Shown here in pieces: positions 7,704 through 16,473 of a stretch of 64,000 nt of DNA; the stretch's first letter is position 1; every line of letters starts with the position of its first letter. A program made the translations under genes and the position numbers. The stretch is from Acidobacteriota bacterium (lineage in GTDB: Bacteria > Acidobacteriota > Terriglobia > Bryobacterales > Bryobacteraceae): assembly GCA_026393985.1 (NCBI GenBank), contig JAPKZB010000091.1:1-64000 (forward strand), written 5' to 3'. Below the pieces are notes generated by a model. It saw only the letters and a program-made list of their open reading frames with translations. It made no database searches and was not told the DNA's origin.

Positions 7704-10430
7704 CTACGGCAGCACGTTGCCGTTGGCGTCCATCATCTTCACCTCGCCGAAACCCAGTTCGCGGAGGCCTTTCTCTACCTGCGCCCGGTCGCCCACGACG
7801 ACATACGCCATCTTCGTCGGCCGCAAAACAATCTCGGCCGCCGCGCTCACGTCCTTCTTCTCAATGGCGTTCACGCGCTGCGCGTACGTCGTGAAGTAAT
7901 CCTCCGGCAACCCATAGCGAGTAATATCCACGAGATCGCTCAGCACCCCCGCCTTCGTCTCGCGGTCGCCGGCCAGCGACAGGGTCAGATTCAGCTTCGT
8001 CTTGGCGATCTCCTCGTCCGTCGCCGGCCGGTCTTTGATGATGGCCCGCAGCTCCTTGTCGATCTCCAGCAGCGACTCCTTCGTCTTGTCGCTCTGCACC
8101 GGCGCGTAAGCCAGAAACGTCCGCTGTCCTTTGGCGCTGATCAGGAGCGTCTGCGCCCCGTAGGCCCAGTGCTTGTCTTCGCGCAGATTCATGTTCAGCC
8201 GCGAAGTGAACGCGCCGCCGATAATGGTGTTCATCACGTCAATCGCCGTCTCGTTCGGATTCGCCCGCGGCGGCGCAATGTGCCCCGCCAGAATCATGCT
8301 CTGCACCGCGCCCGGTTTATCGATCAGATAAATCGTCGTTTTCTCCAGATGCGAAACCGTCGCGAGATTTTTCTTCGGCACCGCCCCGCCCTGCCACGCC
8401 GCGAACAGCTTCTCGAGCTTCGGTTGAATCTCCGCCATCGTCGTGTCGCCGACAATCAGCAGCGTCGCGTTGTTCGGCCGCACCCAGGTTTTGACAAACT
8501 GCTCCAGCGTTGTGCGCGTCATCGCCTTCACGCTCTCCTCGGTCCCGCTCCCGGTCAGCGGATTGCCGTAGGCGTGCCCCTTGCCGTAGAGCAGCGCGGG
8601 CAGCACCCGCTGCGCCAGCGCCACCGGTTGCACCTTCTCGCGCTGAATGCCGGCGATCTGCTGGGCCTGTAGCCGCTTGAAGTCGGCTTCGGGGAACACC
8701 GGGTTCATCACCACGTCGGCCAGCAGGTCAAGCGAAGCGTCCAGGTTCATCTTCAGCGCCGAGAGCGAAACCGACGAAGTGTCCAGGCTGGAATTCGCGT
8801 TGAGCGTCGCGCCCAGGCCGGCGACCTCATCGCTGATCGCGAGCGAACTCCGCCGCTTGGTCCCTTCAAGCAGCATCCGCATCGCCATGCCGCTCGTACC
8901 CGCCAGGCCGCCCTGGTCGGCCGCGTAGCCCGCGTCCATCTGCAGGTTAAAGTTCACCACCGGTGTCTCGTGCCGCTCGGCCAGCACCAGCTTCAAACCG
9001 TTCGAAAGCGTCGCCTTCTGCAGCGCGGGCATCCGCAGCGGCGGCGTCGGGCCGGGCTGCGGCAGCTGCTTCCGGTCCACGTCCTTCGACACCTCTTTGC
9101 TCGCCGTCACCGGATGGACCTCGAGAATGTAGGCGCCGCGCCCCGCGTAGGTATTGATCGCCGCGCGCACCTCGGCCGGCGTTGCCTCGTTCATCCAGCG
9201 GAGCGAGTTCTCGTAGCAGCCCCCGTTTCCCGTATAAACTTCGCACGTGGCCAGCACATCGGACTTGCCGCCGAAGCCGCCGATGCGCTCAATGCCGCGC
9301 AGAAAGCCGGCCAGGGACTGTGTCTTGGCCCGCGCCAGTTCCTCGGCCGTCGGCCCCTCTTTGAGGAACCGTACGAACTCCTCGTCAATCGCCTTTTCCA
9401 CCGCTGCGAGGCTCCCTCCGGGCTTCGCCGTCGCTTCAATCGTGAACTGACCGGCAATCTCCAGCGTCTCATTCTGCACGGAAACGTTAGTCGCAATCTG
9501 GTCTCGATAGACCAGCCGCCGATAGAGCCGGGACGTCTTGCCGTTGCCGAGAATCGAAGCCGCCAGGTCGAGCAGTTCCACATCGCGCTGGCCGGTACCG
9601 GGTGATGCCCAAACTTTGTAGATCCGCGCCTGCGGCACGCGATCCTGTGCGATCTCCCGGATGGTCTCGGTGCGGCGCGGCACCCACTGCTGCATCCGCG
9701 CCACGGGCGGGCCCGGCGGGATCCAGCCAAAATACTTCTCCACCTTCTCTTTCGCCGTCTTGGCGTCGATGTCGCCGGCGAGCACCACCACGGCATTCGC
9801 CGCGCCGTAGTATTTCTGGAACCACTCCTTCACATCGGGCAGCGTCGCCGCCTTCAGGTCCGCCTCCGAACCAATCGTGCTCCAAGAGTAGGGATGGCCG
9901 GGCGGGAAGACGCCCTTGAGAATCAGCTCCTCCGAGATCGAGTAGGGCTGGTTCTCGCCCTGCCGCTTCTCGTTCATCACCACGCCCCGCTGCTCATCGA
10001 GCTTGGCCTGATCGACGACGCCCAACAGATGGCCCATCCGGTCGCTTTCAAGAAACAGCACCTGATCGAGCGCCGGCGTCGGGACGTTCTGGAAGTAATT
10101 CGTGCGGTCGAAGTACGTCGTGCCGTTGAGATCGGTCGCCCCGATCCGCTCCATCGCCTGGAAGTAATCCTGGTTGAAGTTTTCGCTGCCGTTGAACATC
10201 AGATGTTCAAACAGATGGGCAAATCCCGTCCTCCCCGGCTTCTCGTTCTTTGATCCGACGTGGTACCAAACGTTCACCGCGACAATCGGCGTCTTGCGGT
10301 CTTCGTGCACCAGCAGCGTCAGTCCGTTTTTCAGAACGAACTTTTCATAAGGGATCTTGATCTCGATTTTGCCCGCGGGTTGCGCGAAGGTCACCGCCGC
10401 CAGCAGGGCGCCCAGGATGAGGGTTCTCAT
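7704..10430 (-). CDS. Secreted M16 (pitrilysin/insulinase) zinc peptidase, two-domain
   Basis: The start is at the ATG at 10430, which has AAAGGAG close upstream and begins a signal peptide (MRTLILGALLAAVTFAQ). The frame is open further upstream but with no signal or site. This gives 908 residues. The inverted zinc motif HLFEH is at residues 72-76, with a further glutamate in the NEKRQ region. The second half (from about residue 480, LKLVLAERHETP) repeats the M16 fold but has GTSGMAMRML in place of HxxEH, so it is an inactive, substrate-enclosing half, as usual for this class. It probably degrades peptides in the periplasm. It heads a minus-strand group with yceH and a CocE hydrolase. Confidence 0.9.
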   Translation of the reverse strand: MRTLILGALLAAVTFAQPAGKIEIKIPYEKFVLKNGLTLLVHEDRKTPIVAVNVWYHVGSKNEKPGRTGFAHLFEHLMFNGSENFNQDYFQAMERIGATDLNGTTYFDRTNYFQNVPTPALDQVLFLESDRMGHLLGVVDQAKLDEQRGVVMNEKRQGENQPYSISEELILKGVFPPGHPYSWSTIGSEADLKAATLPDVKEWFQKYYGAANAVVVLAGDIDAKTAKEKVEKYFGWIPPGPPVARMQQWVPRRTETIREIAQDRVPQARIYKVWASPGTGQRDVELLDLAASILGNGKTSRLYRRLVYRDQIATNVSVQNETLEIAGQFTIEATAKPGGSLAAVEKAIDEEFVRFLKEGPTAEELARAKTQSLAGFLRGIERIGGFGGKSDVLATCEVYTGNGGCYENSLRWMNEATPAEVRAAINTYAGRGAYILEVHPVTASKEVSKDVDRKQLPQPGPTPPLRMPALQKATLSNGLKLVLAERHETPVVNFNLQMDAGYAADQGGLAGTSGMAMRMLLEGTKRRSSLAISDEVAGLGATLNANSSLDTSSVSLSALKMNLDASLDLLADVVMNPVFPEADFKRLQAQQIAGIQREKVQPVALAQRVLPALLYGKGHAYGNPLTGSGTEESVKAMTRTTLEQFVKTWVRPNNATLLIVGDTTMAEIQPKLEKLFAAWQGGAVPKKNLATVSHLEKTTIYLIDKPGAVQSMILAGHIAPPRANPNETAIDVMNTIIGGAFTSRLNMNLREDKHWAYGAQTLLISAKGQRTFLAYAPVQSDKTKESLLEIDKELRAIIKDRPATDEEIAKTKLNLTLSLAGDRETKAGVLSDLVDITRYGLPEDYFTTYAQRVNAIEKKDVSAAAEIVLRPTKMAYVVVGDRAQVEKGLRELGFGEVKMMDANGNVLP

Positions 10431-10467
10431 AACTCCTTTGTAACATGAGCGCCCCCGCGCCCCCCGG

Positions 10468-11565
10468 CTACAGACGGATAATCCAGCCCCGCCGGTAGAG
10501 AAACCACGCCACCAGATAGAGCCCCATCGCATGCGCCAGCCCGAAGCACAGAGAGGCGAATTCGGGCGAGCCGAGCGGGACAAACAGCCGCTCGTACACC
10601 GGTTGCCGCCATCCCGTCAGCCCCCACAACCGGGCCACCAGGCTGCTCAAAACATAAACCACAATCGCATTGGACCCGTAGTGCACCAGCGGTGTCGCCC
10701 AGCGCTTCCATCCCACCCCGTCCACCAGCCAGTAGAACGCCCCCAGTCCCAACTGCGCCAGCCCCGCCGTAAAGACCGCAAACGAAACCGTCCAGATCTT
10801 CTTGTTAATCGGCAGGATCAGCCCAAGCAGATAACCCGCTACCGTCAGCAGCACCCCCGTCGCCAACAACCACGCCGCTTTCTCCGCTAACTCGCGGCGG
10901 CTCCGCAGCAGATGCCCCACAAGCACCCCGAACAGCAGCGTCGCAATCGCCGGCAGCGTGCTCACCACACCCTCCGGGTCCCACACCTTCGTCGCGCGGT
11001 AAAGATGGCCGGGCAGCAGCATCCAGTCGATATACTGCGAGAAGTTCCCGATCGGCTCAAGCACCCCGGGTCCGAAGCCGGGCACCGGATAGAGCGTCAT
11101 CAACATCCAATAGGCCGTACAGACCCCCACAATCACCACCGCCTGCCCCCGCCACGTCGTGTAGAGGAAGATCAACGAGCCAATCAGATAGCAGAGGGCG
11201 ATCCGTTGCAGCACGCCCGGAATCCGGATCGTGGCGAGGTTGTAGTAAGGAAAACCCGCCAGCAGCAGCCCCAGGCCAAAAATCAACGCGCTGCGCCGCA
11301 CCGTATGCCGGATCAGGACGCCCCGGTCGCCGCCCTCCTCGACGCGCCGGGCAAACGAGAAGGTCATCGCCACGCCCACAATCCAAAGAAAAAATGGAAA
11401 AATCAGGTCCGTCGGCGTCCAGCCGTGCCATTCGGCGTGGAGCAGCGGCGGATAAGCCTGCGTGTAAGAGCCGAGGTTGTTGACGAGCATCATGGCGGCA
11501 ATCGTAAAACCGCGGAAAGCGTCGAGCGAGACGAGTCGCTGCTTTGTCGATAGAATATTGGCCAA
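10468..11565 (-). CDS. HGSNAT/DUF5009-like membrane acyltransferase
   Basis: The 365-residue protein has about ten hydrophobic segments. It carries the family opening RLVSLDAFRGFTIAAMMLVN and the TPTDLIFPFFLWIVGVAM motif of the heparan-alpha-glucosaminide N-acetyltransferase-like (YeiB-related) group. These enzymes move acetyl groups across the membrane to sugars; the acceptor here is unknown. The only upstream start is a TTG at 11565, without a Shine-Dalgarno. This leaves just nine bases to the divergent cytochrome gene, so each promoter must lie inside the other gene or the start is misplaced. No ATG is available near the conserved N-terminus. Confidence 0.8.
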   Translation of the reverse strand: MANILSTKQRLVSLDAFRGFTIAAMMLVNNLGSYTQAYPPLLHAEWHGWTPTDLIFPFFLWIVGVAMTFSFARRVEEGGDRGVLIRHTVRRSALIFGLGLLLAGFPYYNLATIRIPGVLQRIALCYLIGSLIFLYTTWRGQAVVIVGVCTAYWMLMTLYPVPGFGPGVLEPIGNFSQYIDWMLLPGHLYRATKVWDPEGVVSTLPAIATLLFGVLVGHLLRSRRELAEKAAWLLATGVLLTVAGYLLGLILPINKKIWTVSFAVFTAGLAQLGLGAFYWLVDGVGWKRWATPLVHYGSNAIVVYVLSSLVARLWGLTGWRQPVYERLFVPLGSPEFASLCFGLAHAMGLYLVAWFLYRRGWIIRL

Positions 11566-11574
11566 GAAGGTATT

Positions 11575-14013
11575 ATGCTACGTCTGTTTTTGCTCGCTGG
11601 CGCTCTCTCCGCGCTCGCCATGGCTCAGGGCCTGCCCGAGCGGGCCGCTCAGGTGCTGGCCGCCAACTGCACCTCCTGCCACGGCGGCAATCTGCGCGTC
11701 TCCGAACTCGATCTGCGCACGCGGGACGCCATGGTGAAGGGCGGCACGCGCGGCCCGGCGCTTGTTGTCGGCAAGGCCGAACAGAGCCGCCTGTACCGCT
11801 TCGCCGCCGGCCTCGATCAGCCGCAGATGCCCCCGGGCAAGAAGCTCTCGGCCGAAGACCTGACCACGCTCAAAGCCTGGATCGACAGCGGCGCCGAGTT
11901 GGCCGGATCGCCCGTCGCCTCCGGGGCGCTCGCGGCCGCCGAAGACCGGCCCATCACTGAAAACGAGCGCAAATACTGGGCCTTTCAAAAGCCGGTGCGT
12001 CCGGCCGCGCCGGCCGAAAACGCCATCGATCACTTTCTCGCGCTGAAGTGGAAAGCCAAGGGGCTCACCCCGGCGCCGCGCGCCGCCAAATCGGTGCTCG
12101 TGCGCCGCGCCTACCTCGATCTCCTGGGCCTGCCTCCCACCCCCGATCAAGTCAAGGCGTTCGTCAACGACACCCGGCCCGACGCCTGGCCCCGCCTCGT
12201 CGATTCGCTCCTCGCCTCGCCCCACTACGGCGAGCGCTGGGCCCGCCACTGGCTCGACGTCGTCCGCTACGCCGATTCGGGCGGCTTTGAATACGACCGC
12301 GACCGCAACAACGCCTACCGCTACCGCGACTACGTCGTCAAAGCCCTCAACTCCGACAAGCCCTTCGACCGCTTCCTCAAAGAGCAGCTCGCCGGCGACG
12401 AACTCTATCCCGACAGTCCGGAAGCCTGGATCGCCACCGGCTTTCTCCGCCTCGGACCGGAGAACAACGTCAAGAACGAACAGACGCGCCTGGACGAATT
12501 GGACGACCTCGTCGTCACCACCGCAAACGGCCTGCTCGGCATGACCATCGGCTGCGCCCGCTGCCACAACCACAAGTTCGACGCCATCGCGCAGAAAGAC
12601 TACTACCGCATGCAGGCCGTCTTCTTCCCGCTCAAGCCGCTCGAACGCCCGCTCGTCGACCCCGCCGCCGAAGCCAAGTTCAAGGCCGAAACCAAGGCCG
12701 TCGAAGCGCTCCAGCAGCCGATCAAGGATCAGTTGAAGGCCCTTGAAAAACCGTTCCGCGACAAGATCATCGCCCGGCGCAAAGCCTCCATGCCGGACTA
12801 TCTGCGCACAGCCCTCGCCACCCCCGAAGCCCAGCGCACCGAAGGCCAGAAGCTCAACGTCATTCAGTTTGAAAAGAGCGTCGAGAACATCTACGAAGAC
12901 GATCTCGTCCGCGAACTGACCCCCGCCATCGTTGCCGAGCGCAAGCAGTTGGTGGCCAAGATTGCCGAGCTTGAAAAGACCAAGCCGGATATGCCGGCCG
13001 CCATGACCATTACCGAACCAGGGCGCGAGGCCCCGCCCTCGCACTTCCTGCACCGCGGCGGCGCCGGTTCGAAGGGTTCGGTGATGACGCCGGGCGTGCT
13101 CTCGGCCACCGTGCGCGAAGACTGGCCCTTCCCCGCAGCCCCGGCCGGCGCCAAAACCAGCCACCGGCGCGCCGCGTTTGCCCAATGGATCGCCTCGCCC
13201 GATAACCCGCTCGTCTCCCGCGTCTGGGTCAACCGCATGTGGCAGTTCCACTTCGGCGAAGGCATCGTGCGCACCCCGTCCAACTTCGGCAAGATGGGCG
13301 AACGGCCCACGCATCCGGAACTGCTCGACTGGCTCGCCACCGAATTCGTCGCCAACAACTGGAGCGTCAAACACATGCACCGGCTCATGATGAACTCGGC
13401 CGCCTATCAGATGGCCGCCGACGACACGGAAGCCAACCGGAAGCTCGACCCGGACAACCGCTGGTTGTGGCGCATGCCGCGCCGTCGTCTCGAAGGCGAA
13501 GCAATCCGCGACTCGATCCTCGCGCTCGCCGGCACGCTCTACAACACCATCGGCGGGCCCGCCGTACTGCCCTACATCGACCCGGCGCTCTACCAGGCCT
13601 CCTCCAAGCGCACCTGGAACGGCAAGGCTGTCGATGACCCCTCCACCAACCGCCGCAGCCTCTACGTCTTCTCGAAGCGGTCGATTCCCCTGCCCATGCT
13701 CGACGTCTTCGACAAGCCCGATACGATCACCTCCTGCGCCCGGCGCAACCGCTCCACCATCGCCCCGCAGGCGCTGATTCTCATGAATAACGAGTTCGTG
13801 CACCTGCAGGCCAAGGCCTTCGCCGAGCGGTTGACGCGCGAAGCGCCCACCGTGCCGGCTCGCGTCGCCCGCGGCTACGAACTGGCCTTTGGCCGTATGC
13901 CCTCCGCCCGCGAAGCCGCCCGCGCCGTTGAGTTCATCCAGGCCTCCCCGGCCGGCCTCAACGATTTCTGTCACGCCCTGTTCAACGTCAACGAGTTTGT
14001 CTATGTCCCCTAA
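11575..14013 (+). CDS. Planctomycete-type cytochrome c / DUF1549 / DUF1553 protein
   Basis: The 812-residue protein has a signal peptide (MLRLFLLAGALSALAMAQ). A cytochrome-c-like domain carries CTSCH (Cys32-His36). DUF1549 (from about residue 135, ENAIDHFLALK) includes a second CxxCH, CARCH, near residue 326. DUF1553 is at about residues 525-790 (RVWVNRMWQFHFGEGIV). AGAAGG at 11565-11570 is a fair ribosome site. Such proteins are abundant in Planctomycetes and Acidobacteria and are exported with a DUF1501 partner. A role in polysaccharide breakdown is suspected but unproven. It overlaps the downstream DUF1501 gene by 11 bases, so the two are one operon. Confidence 0.88.
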   Translation: MLRLFLLAGALSALAMAQGLPERAAQVLAANCTSCHGGNLRVSELDLRTRDAMVKGGTRGPALVVGKAEQSRLYRFAAGLDQPQMPPGKKLSAEDLTTLKAWIDSGAELAGSPVASGALAAAEDRPITENERKYWAFQKPVRPAAPAENAIDHFLALKWKAKGLTPAPRAAKSVLVRRAYLDLLGLPPTPDQVKAFVNDTRPDAWPRLVDSLLASPHYGERWARHWLDVVRYADSGGFEYDRDRNNAYRYRDYVVKALNSDKPFDRFLKEQLAGDELYPDSPEAWIATGFLRLGPENNVKNEQTRLDELDDLVVTTANGLLGMTIGCARCHNHKFDAIAQKDYYRMQAVFFPLKPLERPLVDPAAEAKFKAETKAVEALQQPIKDQLKALEKPFRDKIIARRKASMPDYLRTALATPEAQRTEGQKLNVIQFEKSVENIYEDDLVRELTPAIVAERKQLVAKIAELEKTKPDMPAAMTITEPGREAPPSHFLHRGGAGSKGSVMTPGVLSATVREDWPFPAAPAGAKTSHRRAAFAQWIASPDNPLVSRVWVNRMWQFHFGEGIVRTPSNFGKMGERPTHPELLDWLATEFVANNWSVKHMHRLMMNSAAYQMAADDTEANRKLDPDNRWLWRMPRRRLEGEAIRDSILALAGTLYNTIGGPAVLPYIDPALYQASSKRTWNGKAVDDPSTNRRSLYVFSKRSIPLPMLDVFDKPDTITSCARRNRSTIAPQALILMNNEFVHLQAKAFAERLTREAPTVPARVARGYELAFGRMPSAREAARAVEFIQASPAGLNDFCHALFNVNEFVYVP

Positions 14014-15376
14014 ACGCTTGTGGTCTCGTCGTGAATTATTGATGGCCGCCGGCGGCGGTATTCCCGGCCTCGCGCTCGCCAACATGCTGGCGCCGAAGCA
14101 GCCGCACTTTCCCGCCAAGGCCAAGTCCGTCATCTCGATCTTCTGCTACGGCGGCGTGAGCCACATGGACACCTTCGACCCCAAGCCCATGCTCAAGCAG
14201 CGGGCCGGCGAGACGATCCCCGGCAAGAAGGTCGTGCCCTCCCAAGGCAACCCCGGCGGACTCATGCCCGCCCTGTGGGAGTTCAAAAAGTACGGGCAGT
14301 CGGGCATGGAAGTCTCCAGCCTGTTTCCCCACGTCGCGCAGAAGGTGGACGAAATCGCCTTCATCCGCTCGATGTACTGCACCTCGAACGACCACGGCCC
14401 GGCGCTGTTCCAGATGAACACCGGCTTCATTCAGGCCGGCTATCCGTCCATGGGCAGTTGGCTCACCTACGGCCTCGGTTCGGAGAACCAGAACCTGCCG
14501 GGCTTTGTCGTCTTCACCGACCCGCGCGGCGGCCCCATCGGCGGCGCGCCCAACTGGGGCAATGGCTTCATGCCGGCGGCCTATCAGGGCACACCCTTCC
14601 GGCCCACCGGCAACCCGATTGTCGACCTGCGCCCGCCCAAGGACATGACCGACGCCCGGCAGCGCCGCTGGCTCGATTTCGTCGCCAAGATGAACCAGGA
14701 CCACATCGAGCGCAACCCGTTCGATACGGAGCTGAGCGCGCGGATCGAATCCTACGAACTGGCCTACCGCATGCAGACGAGCGCCACCGAAGCCGTTGAC
14801 GTCGACAGCGAAACGGCCGCGACGAAAAAGCTCTATGGCATCGATGAGCAGCGGACGGAGTACTTCGGCCGCCAGGCGCTGATGGCCCGGCGTCTCGTCG
14901 AACGCGGCGTCCGCTTCGTGCAGCTCTACTCGGGCGGCGGCAACTTCGGCGACAGTTGGGACGCCCACTGGGATCTCAAAGAAAATCACGACCAGCACTG
15001 CGGCGAGACGGACAAGCCGATCGCCGGCCTGATGACGGACCTCAAGTCCCGCGGCCTGCTCGATTCGACGCTCATCATCTGGCACGGCGAGTTTGGCCGC
15101 CTGCCGATCTCGCAGCGGATGAGCGGCCGGGATCACAATCCCTACGGCTTTACGGTGTGGATGGCCGGCGGAGGCATCCGCGGCGGCACCTGCGTGGGTG
15201 CGACGGACGAGTTCGGCCTCGAGGCGGTGGAGGACCGCAAGTCCGTCCACGACCTGCACGCGACCATGCTCCATCTGCTCGGCTTCGACCATACCCGGTT
15301 GACCTATCCGCACAACGGGCGGAACATTCGGCTGACGGACGTCGAAGGCGAAGTGATCCGGAAGATCGTAGCCTAG
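14003..15376 (+). CDS. DUF1501 protein with twin-arginine leader
   Basis: The start is the ATG at 14003, which overlaps the end of the preceding gene by 11 bases. The longer frame from 13889 would lie wholly inside that gene. This gives 457 residues. The N-terminus is Tat-like (SRRELLMAAGGG, then a hydrophobic stretch). The body belongs to the alkaline-phosphatase/sulfatase-like superfamily as DUF1501: FCYGGVSHMDTFDPKP near the start, IWHGEFGRLPISQ and GRDHNPYGF toward the end. The partner of the cytochrome/DUF1549 protein, it is probably exported folded. The reaction is unknown. Its stop shares CTAG with the convergent DUF2891 gene. Confidence 0.88.
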   Translation: MSPKRLWSRRELLMAAGGGIPGLALANMLAPKQPHFPAKAKSVISIFCYGGVSHMDTFDPKPMLKQRAGETIPGKKVVPSQGNPGGLMPALWEFKKYGQSGMEVSSLFPHVAQKVDEIAFIRSMYCTSNDHGPALFQMNTGFIQAGYPSMGSWLTYGLGSENQNLPGFVVFTDPRGGPIGGAPNWGNGFMPAAYQGTPFRPTGNPIVDLRPPKDMTDARQRRWLDFVAKMNQDHIERNPFDTELSARIESYELAYRMQTSATEAVDVDSETAATKKLYGIDEQRTEYFGRQALMARRLVERGVRFVQLYSGGGNFGDSWDAHWDLKENHDQHCGETDKPIAGLMTDLKSRGLLDSTLIIWHGEFGRLPISQRMSGRDHNPYGFTVWMAGGGIRGGTCVGATDEFGLEAVEDRKSVHDLHATMLHLLGFDHTRLTYPHNGRNIRLTDVEGEVIRKIVA

Positions 15377-16434
15377 CGTGCCTGACTGAGCGCGTAGACG
15401 GCAAACGAGGCGAGCCAGTGTTCGCCTCCATAATTGCCGCCCGTGACGTGCGGCAGCGCGGCATCGAGCAGCCGCCGTGCCGCGGCAAGCATCGTACGGC
15501 GGCGCGTCGAAGCCTCCGGCAGCGCGCTGGCCGCGCCGAACAGACACCACGCCCGGCTCAGGTACAGGCCATCCAGGTGGACAATCTGGTAGTCGCTGCG
15601 GTCGGAGACCTCGGGGGCGCGCGTGAGATTCGCGAGGCCAGCTGGGGTGAGGTAGCGCGTAAACCAAGGCCGGAACTCGGCCGGCGGCAGCACGCGGCGC
15701 ATCAGGTCGGCCACTTCAAGCGCGGGCGAAAGAAAATCCGTGCCGTCCGGCTCCTGTACCGCGGCCACGGCCGTGTTGTTGCCGTAGTAGCCGCGGGCGC
15801 GTTCGACGATCAGGGCTTCGAATTTCGCGTCGCGCGCGGCGCGGGCCCAATCGAGCGCGAAGACAAGCCCAAAGGCGGTATTGGGATGGACACCGGTCCG
15901 GTTGGGATAGGTCTGCTTGGGCAGGTAGGCGGTCCAGAGTTCGACAATCAGGCTCGTCAACGGCCGCAGGTTTTCGGCCCACTGCCGGCCCTGTGCATCG
16001 TCCCACGTGCGCAGCTCTTCATCGAGCTTGAGCAGCCAGGCCCAGCCGTAGGTCCGTTCAAAAGTGCGCGCGAGCTTGTAGCTCCGGAAGTAGGCCACTT
16101 CGCCGGCCAGGGCGGCCGGGGCGAAGCTCGCGGCGAGGATCTCCCGGATCTTCGTCTCCTTGGCGAGGCCCTTCGTCGTCTTGAGCAGGCGCACGAGCAT
16201 CCAGTGGCCGTGGACGCTGGAGTGCCAGTCGAAGCAGCCATAGAAGGAGGGGTGCAACTGGCGGGGCGACAGGCGGGCGTCGGTCTCCGCCTCGATGGTG
16301 TGGGCGGTCTTGTTCGGATACTCCTGGCGGATGCAATGGAGCGGGAGTTCGGCGAGGCGGGAAGCGATTTCGGGGGTGAGCATTTGCGCGGCGGCGGGCA
16401 GGCTGGCAAGGACCAGAACCGGAAGCAGTTTCAT
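15373..16434 (-). CDS. DUF2891 family secreted protein
   Basis: The 353-residue protein starts with a signal peptide at MKLLPVLVLASLPAAAQ (ATG 16434; a second ATG four codons upstream is possible). The body matches DUF2891: HPSFYGCFDWHSSVHGHW near residue 60, then alpha-helical repeats and NTAFGLVFALDWA, ending with GGNYGGEHWLASFAVYAL. The fold is expected to be an alpha/alpha toroid, as in some glycan-acting enzymes, but no activity is known. The open frame continues far upstream only because it is antisense to the next gene. It is divergent from the CocE-type gene with 39 bases between starts. Confidence 0.82.
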   Translation of the reverse strand: MKLLPVLVLASLPAAAQMLTPEIASRLAELPLHCIRQEYPNKTAHTIEAETDARLSPRQLHPSFYGCFDWHSSVHGHWMLVRLLKTTKGLAKETKIREILAASFAPAALAGEVAYFRSYKLARTFERTYGWAWLLKLDEELRTWDDAQGRQWAENLRPLTSLIVELWTAYLPKQTYPNRTGVHPNTAFGLVFALDWARAARDAKFEALIVERARGYYGNNTAVAAVQEPDGTDFLSPALEVADLMRRVLPPAEFRPWFTRYLTPAGLANLTRAPEVSDRSDYQIVHLDGLYLSRAWCLFGAASALPEASTRRRTMLAAARRLLDAALPHVTGGNYGGEHWLASFAVYALSQAR

Positions 16435-16473
16435 CGGTTCTTCCATCTTCGCAGGACTGGTAAGCTCTAGCGG

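Noticed and set aside
11578-14133. 851-codon open frame on the minus strand
   Set aside because: It lies antisense across the whole cytochrome/DUF1549/DUF1553 gene, has a low-complexity Gly/Val/Glu-rich translation and no family features. It is a by-product of high GC codon bias.
14036-15667. 543-codon minus-strand open frame
   Set aside because: Antisense to the DUF1501 gene, with no start signal or domain.
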